Source: Paraphysomonas bandaiensis
Lineage: Eukaryota; Chrysophyceae
DNA: 64,000 bases
Direction of reading: 5' to 3'
Assembly: GCA_965644295.1 (NCBI GenBank)
Contig: CBFFRP010000134.1
Span: 1 to 64,000 of the forward strand
Positions 23,252-34,369 of this stretch are shown here, piece after piece. Position 1 is the first letter of the stretch. Each line of letters begins with the position of its first letter. A program made the translations under genes and the position numbers. The notes under the pieces were generated by a model. The model saw only the letters and a list, made by a program, of their open reading frames with translations. It ran no database searches and was not told the DNA's origin.

Positions 23252-25525
23252 AAAATCTCCCCAAACACCCTTAATTATATTATATAGATGGGGATGTGAT
23301 GCTTATCATTGCAATGACCTTCAACGTTATGCTCCATGAGACCATACATACATACATACATACATACATACATACATACATACATACATACATACACACC
23401 TATACACATATGTGGCAATCGCCTAAAAACTGAAACTGCCGGACTGGGATTTTTATTATACGACGTACCCACAGTTCAATTTTTGTGTTGTAATTATCAG
23501 AGTTTTGGATATAAAAATAGAAAAATCGGGTTTTAGATATCAGAAAATTCTAGAATTCTGGTCATCTACTCTAGCTATGAACCAGACGATCATGCATCAT
23601 TGTCGCGGCGGTCTGCCTCACAAGTTGAAGTTCAGAGCACTTACAACGAGCGGTTGATTTGCACCATAGATTAGCGGTTTGGCTCTACACAGCTTGCTGT
23701 GGACAATATCAAGGCGATTTCTGATAGAAGACCCATACATCACACAGGATAGAACTTATTTCATTGAAACAGTTGGGATCATTACGATGCACTGTACATG
23801 AGTAGAAACGCCGAATGCACAATATTTTCGTCCTCCTTAATGTTCAAAGTATTAGTGACGAAGATTACCGAATCTGAACTCATTTGTTCTCGCCTTCGTG
23901 TTATCAGTTGGGTTGTCATAGCACACAATCGATGATTCGTAAATCCTGAATTCTATGACGACCAGTGACATGTATTGGAGATATGAACGAAGTTAGATGA
24001 TTGTAGCAATATACACATCGTAGGGTGTTCTAACGTATTGCCGTAACTCGTACTAACGACATCATTGAAGGTTACTGTCTCTGAGCGACTGCCGCTACTT
24101 GGTTGTTCATGCTGCTATTTTATAGTGCTTAAATGTTATATCTGTTAGCTATCGATTTCGAAATTCGGAAGGCATAACCCCAGGAAAAAGGGAATTTAAG
24201 TACATCTGTAATACTGAAGGAATTAAAGAGCAAAGAGTGTTGAGTGAGGATGGTAATATCGAATCCGGGGAAAACATCACAGGAATGTATATTACATATC
24301 TGCGTTGTAATACCTACAAAGGAATTTATTGACTGAAAATGAAAGTATAACATTCGTAGCGTCGTGGGACTATGCAAACCGACGCATAAATGCAAATTCA
24401 ACTTAAGCCGCCTCTCTGCCTTGTGGAAAAGACATGCAAAATGTATTTTTCATATTAAAACAAGGCTCGTACTGGCATTGCTATTTCTATGAGTTACTAT
24501 CGTATCTACTCTATTTTTAAAATTCTGAATATAATTGTACGGTTTGTGAAGTATAATTAATGTTCACTTAATGGCTTGAATATTTAGTATGACGTTCTAT
24601 GATAGTGTTAAAAAGTTTTTAGTTGTATACAATATAATCCAATAGACAATAATATTGTTGGGACGGCCAAATAAGTTATTTAAATTTAAAATTACTGATG
24701 GGATGCTAATTCCTAACATACTAACTAACATATTAATTTTTGAACATTGCCAAGATCGTGACAGGAAATATAAGTTGTTTGATTAGATAGATTATTATTA
24801 TTTATGAATTGTCATGTAAAACACATCAACAACGTAATTTTATACTTCTTTCATATCAACCTCTTATTAACTTCCGTATCTTCATGATACTTCTCTTTCA
24901 CAATTATAGCTGTATAGTATATTAGAGTACGGTGTGAAAGTCTTATTAGTATTAGGCGTCAAGAACCGACATCAGATAAGTAGTTAGATGAGAGATGAGG
25001 ACTACGTATTACAGTTTTCACATTGTATTTGTGTATTCTACAGTTGACATAAAACATACGTATGCAATTGGATATATAGTATATAGTGCAAGCTCATCTT
25101 GAATTACTATCATCTTTCTAGAAAAGGTTAGAACATATTTAAAGAAGTCAAAGTGTCGTGTACTGGATAGATACAACGTATCACACTGTTTTGTTCAACA
25201 AAGCAATCCCTCGCCAGTTTATGTTAATATCAAAATTCTAGTAACTAGTAACCTTTCATCAAAGGATATGGTGCTACATCGTTTCGTACATGGCATCTCA
25301 TGGAAACATAAGTAGTTGTATACCATGTGTCATTGCATCATGTATTCTAAGAGTCTATGACGTAAATATTAGTGATTAATTTACGAATTCTCACTCTTGG
25401 TGTATCGCTGTGGTACGTTAACATGGGTTACTACAGCATTCCCGAGTATTTACACAAGCACGTTTAATGAGTCATAGCTCTACAGTCAGTGATATAAACA
25501 TCCGCGATAAAATCGCAGATTGCTC
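23252..25525. other. 2.3-kb spacer, no gene recognised
   Basis: AT-rich, stop-dense on both strands. The only distinct structure is the short CATA repeat at 23343-23396. It lies upstream of the AK fusion and downstream of ARL2BP. Confidence 0.45.
23343..23396. repeat. Short (CATA)n microsatellite
   Basis: About 13 units of CATA, the complement-strand phase of the same tetranucleotide as the 13.9-15.2 kb tract. It lies about 90 bp upstream of the AK fusion start, much as the long tract lies about 90 bp upstream of the GBP-like start. Confidence 0.9.
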
Positions 25526-26318
25526 TCACTTCGCATCTCCTCGTGATAAGTGCTGCCCCATTAATGAGAGTTCACCGGTGCCTTTACTCTCACTTTTGGC
25601 ACGTTTATAGGATATCATCATGTCCTTAAATTCGGAAAAATCCCCTAGTGAAACTAGCAGATCGAAGATTTCTCCAGATATTTCGTCTGTACAGAACACA
25701 GTAATATATCAGCCCATCGAAATAAGCAGTTGTCAACGACCTTTTCTGTCCGCGAGTTGGCTCTCAAAGGACTGCATATTAAAACCCTGAGATAATAAAC
25801 AGTCAGTATAATGAACATCACTGGTGATTAGTGTATACTTACCGGAATTCTCCGTTCCAGCATGCGTTCAAGAGTACCCTCTACCACAAAATAAATACGA
25901 CGATCGAAGATATGCGGTAGAATAATACCTATTAAACCCGTAAACTCTTGAAATATTTCATGATGAGAAAGTTTGTTTTCTTCGCTTTCATCAAATTCAT
26001 CTGCTTCATGGTGAATACGACGTCATTACATCACAGCGGAAACATACCACAGTGACGCTTGCAGAAGTCGTTCTGGATCCGAGTAAATTCATCGTCAAGC
26101 ATAATATCTTCCAAAGCCCCCACAGTGAAATCGAATTCATTTTCCTATTAGTCAATAACAATAATTTCGTATAATATCATACCGTAACGTTACCTCAGCA
26201 GTTCCACTCTCTTCACATATTAGCTCTTCAAAGCTGTCTGTAATGAGTTCAGTGATACACAGTTGAAGGATAGATATGTGATACCATCAAATGACATGTC
26301 CAGCTTGCTCTCAGCCAT
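25526..26318 (-). CDS. ARL2BP: ARL2-binding protein (BART domain)
   Basis: Six exons on the minus strand: 26285..26318, 26194..26237, 26048..26144, 25843..26000, 25741..25786, 25526..25686; 179 residues, introns 47-56 nt, all phases consistent. The core follows the ARL2BP pattern: VGALEDIMLDDEFTRIQ, a Glu-rich SEENKLSHHEIFQEF, the ERRIPGFNMQSF junction, then DEISGEIFDLLVSLGDFSEF. ARL2BP is an effector of the small GTPases ARL2/ARL3 and localises to mitochondria, centrosomes and cilia. Because no exon exceeds 161 nt, a plain ORF scan misses the gene. The length is close to that of animal ARL2BP (163 residues in human). Confidence 0.9.
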
Positions 26319-27909
26319 GATGAATGGAACAGACTACAATGATGTTGATTAATGAAACTCTTCCAGTCTGTGGTGCATAATTTAAACACTCAACTACATC
26401 GCATCCATGACACTCCAGCAGTTGCGTTTTTTTAGACAATAATGACAAATAAAATTCAATTTTATGCATATTTTCTGGAAATTTATAACCATTTTCTACA
26501 GAAATATCTATAAAAATCACTGAGCTACAGCGTATTTATAGTATGAAGTGTAGATCATCTCAGCATATGGACACACTGCGTTCATGTCACAGATATGGCT
26601 GTCATGGATGTGTTGCAGATACTGCGCATGTAATTCATAATCATGCCAATGATGATGATAAACTGATTCACGGCAATGATGTTTCTGAATCTGAGGTGGA
26701 TATTAAAGCTGACAACGTGGTTGCTAATGGTTACAAAGGGGTGAATATCTTTATATCAATGTGACAATCAGAACGAATCGACCATTAGCTCAATACACGC
26801 ATCGAATAGCACAGTGTGCGTAACATAATGACTGACAAGGTCATTGTCGCAGAGTTAAAGCATATTCCGCACGAGAAAATCAAGAGTAGAGCAAAAAAAA
26901 ATAGTTTAGCTCATGGCTACGAATTTTGCTTTGACTTTACGGTTCGATGGCATGGAACTTATTTGCACCAACTACATCGATAGATCGTCGCCGACGGCAA
27001 GGATACAAAGCATCTTGATGTGTCCATTGATAGTAATGCTAGAGAACGATGTTGATACTGATACTCACTAGATCGTGTATATATAAGATCGTAAAGTATT
27101 GGTTGATAGAAGTGATAATAATGAGATAGTGAAATAATTAAGTGAGAGTGAATTATAAGTTAAGTTACTTTTAATGCTATAAGTCAAGTATATTAAAATG
27201 GTTCTGGAAGTTACTACCTAAGCACGGAGTAGTCAACTAGACTAAGAGATTTTACATGTGGTTCACAGAAAAAATCATCTGGGATTGAATCAGCTGCGAA
27301 ACAGTTACAAGGAGAATCTTGAGAAGTGGATGGAGAGGGTATATACGTCTATGAGCTCAACTTCAACTAGTAAATGGGGCCCTTGAAAGAGTGGGTCAAC
27401 ACTTTAGAGAGATGAATATACTCCCCTATGCTGGTCCTTAAAAAAAGGGTTATTAGCCACTGATTAGGTGCACGAATGACAAATTAATCGAAAGTTTAAG
27501 ATGTGAAACACCGCACCAACTGGAGAGTTGGTGTGTGCAGTCATAAACTGTTAAAACGGTATTACACAAATATAGCAGAATTAGGGGCTTCTTAATTAAG
27601 GTCTTTTTAACGTAATGCCGTTTCATAAAAACTACCAACAGCCCTATATAGTTTTTGTATACAACTATTCAGTGCGCACTATAAGTGTCCAACCGGAGTG
27701 TATATAACGCTACAACACTACATCGGCTTTGACTATAAATCTACATATTCCGCAAACATGCAAGATAACATACTTTTTGTAACATATACACATTAGTTTA
27801 ACCATGTACTGAGCACATCATCTAATTCACATGGCTTAATTGAATTAATATATGATTATGATTATGTCACACACGTCAACACTACTACAATACCACTGAC
27901 CAACATTTA
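26319..27909. other. Spacer with two weak ORFs
   Basis: A plus-strand ORF at 26543-26764 (73 residues, His/Asp/Cys-rich) starts 225 bp from the ARL2BP start and could be a short divergent gene, but it has no family resemblance. The segment 26828-27055 is described separately. The rest is AT-rich without recognised features. Confidence 0.35.
26828..27055 (+). pseudogene. Possible broken AHSA1-N-like fragment
   Basis: The frame opened by the ATG at 26828 reads 50 residues to an in-frame TAG and then continues in the same frame for about 24 more residues before TGA. Segments HGYEFCFDFTVRWHGT and VADGKDTKHLDVSI faintly recall the N-terminal domain of the Hsp90 activator Aha1. The resemblance is weak and this may be chance. 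TAG is a genuine stop elsewhere here (for example PUS7), so a readthrough product is not assumed. Confidence 0.15.
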
Positions 27910-28344
27910 CTAACCAGTTTCCGCAGGATCAAGGGAGGTTGTGACATTCACATGATCTCCATTCTGCAACACTAACGAAAGAATTATAAATATAACTATA
28001 AAATATCTCCTCACCATCTCTTATGGCAGCGCCCATATCAAGAACCATTCCTGACTCATTTTTCATTTCTGATACATATTTAGTAAGTTTTGCTCAAATG
28101 GATAAAATTATATTTGAACCTACCTAGTGGAATACCTAACCTCTTCCAACCCTGAGATGAATCCTCATCCCATTGCGCTATACCAACATGTCCTAACCAC
28201 TTTACTCTCTGTGAAGCTACATATGATGCGTATTTCAGAAAAATGGAAATATCATAATAAAACAGAACCTTCTCCACACTGTACTGGGACGATTTTACCA
28301 TAAACATGAACAAATATCTGCCAATTCTCATCTGGTTTAGCCAT
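27910..28344 (-). CDS. Small conserved-looking protein, possible beta-grasp fold
   Basis: Four exons on the minus strand: 28269..28344, 28124..28204, 28015..28068, 27910..27971; 90 residues, introns 64, 55 and 43 nt, phases consistent. It begins MAKPDENWQIFVHVYGKIV, continues VKWLGHVGIAQWDED and GWKRLGIPL, and ends DVLQNGDHVNVTTSLDP. The pattern of two N-terminal strands, a helix and a final short strand after a NGDHV turn suggests a ubiquitin-like beta-grasp domain. I do not recognise a named family. The acceptor of exon 2 was chosen for reading frame rather than signal strength. Confidence 0.55.
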
Positions 28345-29677
28345 ATTAGTGTTTTGACAAATAATCTATCGTACTGTGAATGAACTCTACTCGTGCTTAA
28401 CACAGTTGGCTGAACTACAGAATTCACAACACCACAGCCAATGTCTACAGATCTCCTGCCCTGTCGTCTTCACAACATGCATGCAGTCTGTAAGTTAAGT
28501 TAATTACTGCTGCTCGTACTCATTTACGGCAATGGCAGTTACTACAAAACCCATTAGTTTAGGAAAACCTGCCATTTTTTGTTATTATTTGGTTACTTTT
28601 CTGAAAATCGCTATTTTTCTGTTCATTCTGTGTGCGGATTTTTCGCTCCAATGAATTCTTTGTCCTCATAGTCACTGCAACATGGCCAATCAGGTCTTAT
28701 CAGTTATAACGTCAGCATCTTTAGTACATCGGCACCAGTCCGATAGAGAGATCTCAGACTTTGTGTTTTACTTGCTGGTCCATCACTTATCTATGAGCAG
28801 CCTCACCGCAGACATCTATCACCAACGATGAACTATACTGCTATATTAAAGGCATTATTAAGTAGCTGTCACGGAATGACCTGTTATATGTCAATATATT
28901 AATTCAATGATCTCAAATTGACTTTTTACTAGGGAGATAGTTGCTCGTAATAGAAGATATATCAACCACTTTTAATATATTGGATGACATCACACTTTTC
29001 ATGCATCTGACATTTTATAATTTTTATAATGCACTAGCCCTATGTCCGTTTTGAGTTCAATAAAAAAATCTGCACACTTTGATATCACTGTACACTGATT
29101 TTTATCACTTCATCTCTGGCGAATCATATTTACTCCAAAGTGTAAGGTTTTAGATCTCAGTCATATTTCATAATGTAATACCGTTTGAGTTGACATTACT
29201 GTTATTTCAACTTCTTGGTTACGACATGCACCTATACCACTTATACCGTATACATACTAGTCGTCAACATTACTTTGATCTGGATCTCTCTTTTATTTGA
29301 GAAGCACACTTCAGGGAAGTATCATTCGATGATCTAATCTAGATGGCGAAATAAGCTAGTTGAAGAAAACAGTCGTAAGTATGTAACTACTAAATAGGTA
29401 AACTCGAAAACAACTCAGAAGTAACTACTTAAAGTACATACATGATATTTTTACAGCATTACATAATCGTTGACAACATCATCGGGCAGTGTACTCCCTA
29501 CCAGCCCGTTTGACAGGTACTCAACCACATGAACAATGAATCAAAACAGTCCAGGACACTGAAATATGGTAACGTAATAAATCTACATACGATAAACACA
29601 ATCAGCGAAACTGATATAATAATATACACCTTCACACTAATTCAAACATCACTGTCTTAATCACTGTGCCCTCATTA
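28345..29677. other. 1.3-kb spacer, nothing recognised
   Basis: AT-rich sequence without coding exons or repeats that recur in the window. Confidence 0.45.
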
Positions 29678-30838
29678 TCAAGACACACCAGGCCCATCTT
29701 CCAGCAAGAGACCGATAATATGAGGTCGTAGACGCTTCAATGCATAGTCGACCGCAGTTTTGACACTGTCACTTTGCACCAGTTTCTCTTTCTCTTTAAT
29801 GTCAATATCAACATCTTTCACAGCAGAATCGTAATCTACTTCCAATGTCTTCAAACTTTCCGTATTTACTAAAATTTTCTTCCGCATATCTGAGATACTA
29901 TATTCCAATTTATCAATCTTTCTCTTGGTATCATCAATGCAAGTATTGGTCGTTGACAGCACCTTGTTCATTCCCTCGGCCTCAACAACACCGTTATTTT
30001 TGGCTGAAATATTAGATCTCACATCTAAGAGGTTATTATATTCAGATGTGTATTTATTCAGCTCCTCTGAATTCGACCGAATTTCACTTTCCATGTCGTG
30101 AATTTCTTGTCGACAACGCTCCATTTGCTTTTCCAAATCCAGACAAAGTCCACGACCAATGTATATTTTGTCATTCACCGCGCTTAGAGATTGCTTAACA
30201 TCATGCAGACAAGGGAGATCGTAGTCAGCCTCTTTTACGATGCGGCGTATGTTTGCTATAAAGCTCTGAGTATTGCCGTTGAGGGACTCTAGCACACCTT
30301 CTTCAGCCACGCCATCATAGCCATCACAGCCACCACTAGCACTGTCTGTCCCGTCAGATATTATCGACTCATCCATAGACGAAGATCTTGGCCGTCTTCG
30401 AAGATTAGTAAACGGTTTTCGGATATCCTCATCTTTGTATACCTGACTCTCCTCACGACTCTTACGTTTTGCTACACGCTTCGAAGGTTGTGGCCGCTTT
30501 ACTGCGGTTTCAACAGGATACGTGTTACTCTGCGGTCTGATACCCTCCGCAACACTGAATGTACCACGTGGTGCCAAGTATAGGTTATCCAGGAACTCCT
30601 TCTCAGCCGATATATCATAAGACTTTTTCCATTTTGGAAAATGCAACTTCATCCTGCTGGAATCTTTCACAATATAATCCACATAGTAGTGTCTGAAGTC
30701 AGTACATAGAACCTCTAAGCTGACGGGTGAACCCATACTATCAATTTCTTCTCGTGATAAATATTTGCGACCATGAATCACTGTATTATCGATGGTTTGA
30801 GAACGCAGTAAGACACCCATTCTATTCCTTGCTTTCAT
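29678..30838 (-). CDS. Uncharacterised coiled-coil protein with basic linker
   Basis: Single-exon gene of 386 residues. Residues 1-95 look folded (FRHYYVDYIVKDSS, PKWKKSYDISAEKEFLDNLY). Residues about 110-150 are basic (KRPQPSKRVAKRKSREES, RRRPRSSS) and could be a nuclear localisation signal. After an acidic Gly/Ser linker, residues about 195-350 are heptad-like coiled coil. No family is recognised. The architecture would fit a nuclear or centrosomal structural protein, but that is a guess. It lies on the minus strand, divergent from PUS7. Confidence 0.6.
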   Translation of the reverse strand: MKARNRMGVLLRSQTIDNTVIHGRKYLSREEIDSMGSPVSLEVLCTDFRHYYVDYIVKDSSRMKLHFPKWKKSYDISAEKEFLDNLYLAPRGTFSVAEGIRPQSNTYPVETAVKRPQPSKRVAKRKSREESQVYKDEDIRKPFTNLRRRPRSSSMDESIISDGTDSASGGCDGYDGVAEEGVLESLNGNTQSFIANIRRIVKEADYDLPCLHDVKQSLSAVNDKIYIGRGLCLDLEKQMERCRQEIHDMESEIRSNSEELNKYTSEYNNLLDVRSNISAKNNGVVEAEGMNKVLSTTNTCIDDTKRKIDKLEYSISDMRKKILVNTESLKTLEVDYDSAVKDVDIDIKEKEKLVQSDSVKTAVDYALKRLRPHIIGLLLEDGPGVS

Positions 30839-31388
30839 TATATATTAAGGTCGAGTAATATGACTATGATTCCAATATCTTAATTATTTTATATCAAGTC
30901 CCTTCAATTCATATGTATATGTATGTATAGTGTATACGCAGCGCACTGGTGTCCTTCATACTATTCGACAACACTTCACATCATCTCCAAACTACTTCAG
31001 CTCTTCATACTCGTATTGCTTGTTCTGGTATTCTTGGTGTACTTGTCCAGAGTGTGTGAGTAGACTTGTGTATGTTGTAAAAGCCAGATTTCAATACAGG
31101 AGAATCTAAAAAGCTTTTGTTTTTTCTAATATCCGATTAATTCCCCTCACCATCTCAAGTACAGTAGATGTACAGAGAGTATATACCCTACTGCCTGCTG
31201 GTGTACGTAGATGTATGTATGTATGCTGTATGTATATGGAGGTGTGAACAAGTGCATCTTTTGCGGCCACAATTCTCCCCCTCCATATATACATATCCCT
31301 CTCATAGTGCTATGGAATGAGGATATTATCAACCTTATCTCAATACCGGAATATATCAAGACAAACTTTTTGTACAATGTCCAGAGAA
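30839..31388. other. Divergent spacer (coiled-coil gene / PUS7)
   Basis: Includes short ATGT/TGTA-rich bits around 30915 and 31205. It presumably carries both promoters. No exon is seen. Confidence 0.5.
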
Positions 31389-33653
31389 ATGTCCAAATCA
31401 GATGAGCTGGCTGTAGGGATAGCCGCCAACACTAACAGCTGTCCTGGGTTCTCAGGTATATTAAAGCAGGTACATTAAATACAAGTGATATATATGTTAT
31501 TATATTGATTTTTTGTTAGCGTTATTCAGATTTTATTGTACGAGAAATAAACATGAGTGGAGATATCGCAAGAGTTCATTCATTGGATGGTTCTGAGCTT
31601 GAGGCGAAATGTTTTGGGACCCCATCAGAGAGTATCAGTGCTTACAGTAATTCAGATGAAGCGATTACTAATTTTATTAAAGAAGTACGAGATGCGGTTG
31701 ATGTCGACTCTGATATGGAGAAGTCAATGGTACTGTTTTTAGAGGCTGCAATTTCGAAAGATGAAGATTGCCCTCAAGAACTTGTTACAATGTGTTGCAC
31801 ATCTAAGGATAAACGAACTACTGTTCATCAACTTATCAAATCTCATTTTGCGGTATTATTATTCATTGCCGCGTTTTTGTACTTATACTTTTTTGTAGAG
31901 CACCGTGGACTCCGACACTGTGCAAGTTGATGGCGAATCACATATTCGGTTGCTCGCAAAGCATAAGAAGCAAAAAGGAGCGAAACGATGGCGTCAACAG
32001 TGGCCCAAGTCTGTTGGTGACTTCTTACAGTTCAAAATAATCAAGGAAAATGTGGACACGATGACGGCTCTTGCTAATGTGTCCAAGCATCTGCGCACGA
32101 AGTCAGACTGTATTCGTTTCGCCGGTACAAAAGACAAACGTGCAGTGACAGTCCAATGGGCCACTGCATTCCGAATGCGACCCTCAAATATCAGTCGCCT
32201 CAATGCCTTCAAATTTGGCCCCACCGTGAGGTTTGGTGACTTTACATACGGTTCGTCGATTGCAACTTACCTTCTCTAGCTGACATGTGAATGCAGTATC
32301 CGAAGCCATAAAGCTCGGAAACCTCCGTGGCAACAGATTTGAGATTGTTCTGCGTGACGTGAAAGAGCCTGCTAGCAGAGTAGAAGCTGCCTGTTTAGCT
32401 CTGAAGAACTCAGGTTTTATAAATTATTTTGGACTTCAAAGGTTTGGTAAGGGCGGGACTGGGTCCCATTTGATAGGTATGCCGTTTATCTTCAAAAGTT
32501 ACGCTTTTAACCTTTAGTGATTGATTTTATCAGGGCGGGAGGTAATAAAAGGTAACTGGAAGGAGGTTGTAGATATGATGTTTGCCTCTCGCGAAGGGGA
32601 AAGAGACGATGTTACTAGGGCAAAAGAAGCTTTCCGTGACGGACGCTACGAGGACGCGTTGCAGAACCTACCGCGGTCTATGCACACCGAGAAGAAAGTC
32701 ATTGAGGGACTCATACGATCTCCCCGAGATTTCTTGGGAGCATACGGAAGGTATTACTTGTGTTGCATTTTAGTGTAGTTCTCGTAATGTGTGTATAGAA
32801 TTCCTGGCAACTCCCGGCTTATTTGCCTCCACGCCTTTCAGAGCTATGTATGGAACGTGGCAGCTACTCATAGGTGTGTACTTCGTTTTAGATCTTGTGA
32901 TATACTTAACAGGTTGATAGGATACAAACATACGGTTTGCAGTGTGTGGAAGGTGATATTGTGGTATCGTCGGATGACGTGCTGGCGGAGGCTGTAGATT
33001 ACATTGACGATGACACTGTGCTAGAAACCACATCAGAGGAAATCACTGGTGCCACTCCAAATTCTGGTCATCATATTGTAACTGCAGAAGATATTTTAAA
33101 GAAGACATACAGTATCAGCGACGTAGTACTTCCCTTGTTGGGCCCAGATGTGCTTTTCCCCCAACACTCTACCGGAGAATGTATGCGACAGCTTCTCGAG
33201 GAGAACGGAGTAACATCAGAGATGCTGGCCAAGACTAAGTTACGTGGCACTTATAGGCGAGTCCTACAACGTCCTGCAGACTTTACCTGGAGATGTCAAC
33301 AGTACAGCGATCCCAATGAGGAAATACAACGTACTGAACTGACAACCCTTTGTGGTGACAACGCTGCATCGAATAGCGGGAGTGGTAGTAACGTTGCTGC
33401 ATCATCTGAAGGAGGAGATGGTGGAGGATTCCTTGCTGCTATTTTGGAGTTCAGTCTCCCTCCGGGAACCTATGCAACTATGCTGCTACGTGAAATAATG
33501 AAAACAAGTACTGGCACTGCGTATCATGCTGACCTTACGGCAGCTACTTATGCGGCTGTGGCTAATGACGGTGTAGAGAGTAGTACAGATGTAGATGATG
33601 AACAGGTGCACAAGCGGCAGAAGCTTGATGCAAATGCCACTGCTGATACTTAG
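31389..33653 (+). CDS. PUS7: TruD-family tRNA/mRNA pseudouridine synthase (PUS7)
   Basis: Join 31389..31469, 31520..31852, 31899..32250, 32297..32476, 32534..32750, 32799..32873, 32921..33653 gives 656 residues; introns are 46-57 nt. Key blocks in order: GFSGILKQRYSDFIVREI at the start, DFLQFKIIKEN, the catalytic-Asp motif FAGTKDKRAVT (Asp217), LGNLRGNRFEIVLRDV, INYFGLQRFGKGG, LHAFQSYVWN, IQTYGLQCVEGDIVV and, near the end, LPPGTYATMLLREIMK. PUS7 converts uridine to pseudouridine in tRNAs and mRNAs. The order and spacing match the eukaryotic enzyme, including the inserted hydrophilic segments. The C-terminal KRQKLD could be a nuclear signal. Catalytic motifs are intact. Confidence 0.94.
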
Positions 33654-34141
33654 AGCTGAAGAGCTGTTTATGTGTTTTCTTGGTAACTATAATATGTTCA
33701 CATACACTAACTATTTGTATGTGTCAACCATGGCCTCACGTACCTCCTGGTGCAAGTTTTTTTATTAATCACCACTATGGTTGCATATTCATCAAGTAAA
33801 ATCTCATACACTGGGGCCTGGGGTAAATTTTAGTGTAACCGTATTCGTCAAAGGCTATTAGCATAATACACACACCTTCAAGATATGAGTTTCAGGTCTC
33901 TAAATGTGGCATTTGTTTCAATTGAAATTGAGTTCCTCGCGTCTATTAGTTACTGCTTGACACTCATTACTTATGGTTAATTCCTTAATTGAGAGGGAAA
34001 TCTCTAAGGACATCTTGTGATGCAGGGCCGTCGTTGTTATGTGATGCAGGGCCTGGTAATCGTAAGTGGTTAATAGTAATGGCCACTAAAATTTCCGGGA
34101 ACTGGACTTCCCCGCCATTAATGGCAGTAGTGAATGTCTGA
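33654..34141. other. Spacer downstream of PUS7
   Basis: No coding region seen; leads into repeat copy C. Confidence 0.5.
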
Positions 34142-34325
34142 TTATTTAGCAATAGGCGTTGAGACCTTGCATCAATTAGTGGCTAGAAGAATGCTAGTCA
34201 TACTAGTTAGACCACTACCCGTAACTAATCAATACAAACTCTTTTATCCTACTATTTAACGCTACGAAAGCTGCTTGTGCGTCGCCGCAAGCACCAAGGT
34301 GCAACCACTTCCGTTCTTTTTGTGT
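34142..34325 (-). mobile_element. Dispersed repeat copy C, next to the LINE 3' end
   Basis: Contains AGCAATAGGCGTTGAG, TCCTACTATTTAACGCTACG, a short inverted word (GCTTGTGCG/CGCAAGC) and ACCAAGGTGCAACCACTTCC. In transcription direction of the LINE (minus strand) it directly follows the LINE ORF, so it is probably the LINE 3' untranslated region. Confidence 0.7.
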
Positions 34326-34369
34326 GATATGAAATTCGCCTTTATGGTGCGTCCGTGGACTCACCGGCG

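Noticed and set aside
13943-23396. CRISPR-like arrays
   Set aside because: The regular repeats have no unique spacers; they are simple microsatellites.
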